A stretch of DNA of 5,307 bases, from the NCBI GenBank assembly GCA_003531665.1, contig DQFC01000040.1:1-5307 (forward strand), written 5' to 3'. The notes under the pieces are model-generated. The model did not search any database. It had not been told where the DNA came from and saw only the letters and a list, made by a program, of their open reading frames with translations. Below are positions 4,888-5,307 of this stretch, one piece after another. This DNA comes from Candidatus Collierbacteria bacterium (GTDB lineage: Bacteria > Patescibacteriota > Microgenomatia > UBA1400 > MFAQ01). The translations under genes were made by a program, and so were the position numbers. Position 1 is the stretch's first letter; the number at the start of each line of letters is the position of its first letter.

Positions 4888-5307
4888 TTCTTTGTAACGG
4901 CCGTTCTGTCTCATTAATTCCTTGTGACTACCGTATTCTACAGCCAAACCCTTTTCCAGTACCAATATTTTATCGGCTTTTCTGACGGTACTGAAACGAT
5001 GAGAGACCAAGATGACCATTTTCTTTTTGGCTACTCTTAGAACGTCGGCAAAGATTTGTTCCTCTGATTCCGGATCGACATTGGAAGTTGGCTCGTCAAG
5101 AATGAGGATCTGAGCGTCTCGATAAAGGATTCTCGCTAGAGCGACGCGTTGCCATAACCCCTTGGAAGGTTCAACACCGCCAGCAAACTCTTTATCCAGG
5201 GGATTCTTAAAACCCAAAGGCAGAGACTTCACAAAATCGGCGATGCCGGTAAGTTTGGCGGCTCGTTTGATGCCAATTTTGGTTTTCTTCTTGTCGATAT
5301 CGCCAAA
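4855..5307 (-). CDS. ABC-exporter ATP-binding domain, C-terminal part (partial)
   Basis: The C-terminal 150 residues of an ABC ATPase, probably an ABCB/MsbA-type exporter half with a membrane domain lying right of the window. The frame is open to base 5307, so the start is not visible; the GTG at 5232 is only an internal Val. The order is 'FGDID' at the edge (the segment just after the Q-loop region), a helical subdomain, a degenerate signature 'GGVEPSKGLWQR' (43-54), Walker B 'ILILDE' (67-72, Asp71, Glu72), D-loop 'SNVD' (75-78) and H-loop 'VSHR' (101-104, His103). The tail 'YKELFSIQAQSYQ' resembles ABC-B exporters. The signature reads PSKGL where LSGGQ is expected. The stop (TAG, 4857-4855) lies inside the 3' end of pth on the other strand. 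Walker A is outside the window. Transported substrate is unknown. Confidence 0.9.
   Translation of the reverse strand, partial: FGDIDKKKTKIGIKRAAKLTGIADFVKSLPLGFKNPLDKEFAGGVEPSKGLWQRVALARILYRDAQILILDEPTSNVDPESEEQIFADVLRVAKKKMVILVSHRFSTVRKADKILVLEKGLAVEYGSHKELMRQNGRYKELFSIQAQSYQ

Noticed and set aside
4896..4905. Perfect 10-bp palindrome AACGGCCGTT as an operator or terminator
   Set aside because: It lies inside ABC coding sequence (Asn-Gly-Arg), has no U-tract, and palindromes of this length are common by chance.
5230..5232. GTG as the true start of the ABC protein
   Set aside because: The frame stays open to the window edge, and the upstream codons encode conserved ABC sequence such as FGDID and KRAAKLTGIADF.

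Overview
The window carries seven protein-coding genes packed almost without gaps. No RNA gene, insertion sequence, CRISPR array or long repeat was seen, and no gene-free stretch exceeds 33 bases. The gene mix points to a bacterium of the Candidate Phyla Radiation (Patescibacteria), with Microgenomates-like lineages my best guess. An archaeal/eukaryal-style ATP-dependent DNA ligase sits near a bacterial-type peptidyl-tRNA hydrolase (Pth1 family). Archaea normally use the unrelated Pth2, so an archaeal source is unlikely. TGA ends two genes (dedA and the PAP2 gene), so the standard bacterial code applies, which argues against the UGA=Gly Gracilibacteria/SR1 group. The lineage is inferred from gene content only.

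Layout. On the plus strand, bases 1-2894 hold three co-directional genes: an ATP-dependent DNA ligase missing its N-terminus at the window edge, a DedA-family membrane protein (14-nt gap) and a two-repeat Ca2+/cation antiporter of the CaCA type (19-nt gap). Two nucleotides later a minus-strand pair ends head-on. It is transcribed from about 4323 down to 2897: a PAP2/PAP2_3-type membrane phosphatase, then a family 2 glycosyltransferase that starts in a 4-nt ATGA overlap with the phosphatase stop. The peptidyl-tRNA hydrolase gene pth diverges from this pair across only 33 nt. Its 3' end overlaps by 33 nt, tail to tail, the end of an ABC-exporter ATPase gene that runs off the right edge on the minus strand.

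How the genes may work together. DedA, PAP2 phosphatase and GT2 glycosyltransferase all belong to families that act on membrane lipids or polyprenyl carriers, so an envelope glycan / lipid-carrier theme is plausible but unproven. The ligase and Pth are housekeeping genes.

The most interesting signal is regulatory. By eye, the exact hexamer TATAAT occurs only twice on either strand of the window. Both copies lie 6-7 nt upstream of a minus-strand start codon, and the other three internal start codons have weaker -10-like hexamers at 6-9 nt. This suggests leaderless or nearly leaderless transcripts. Other points of note are an antiporter whose second alpha repeat has Val where a polar ligand is expected, and an ABC ATPase with a degenerate signature motif (PSKGL instead of LSGGQ). 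I found no convincing previously undescribed multi-gene system.
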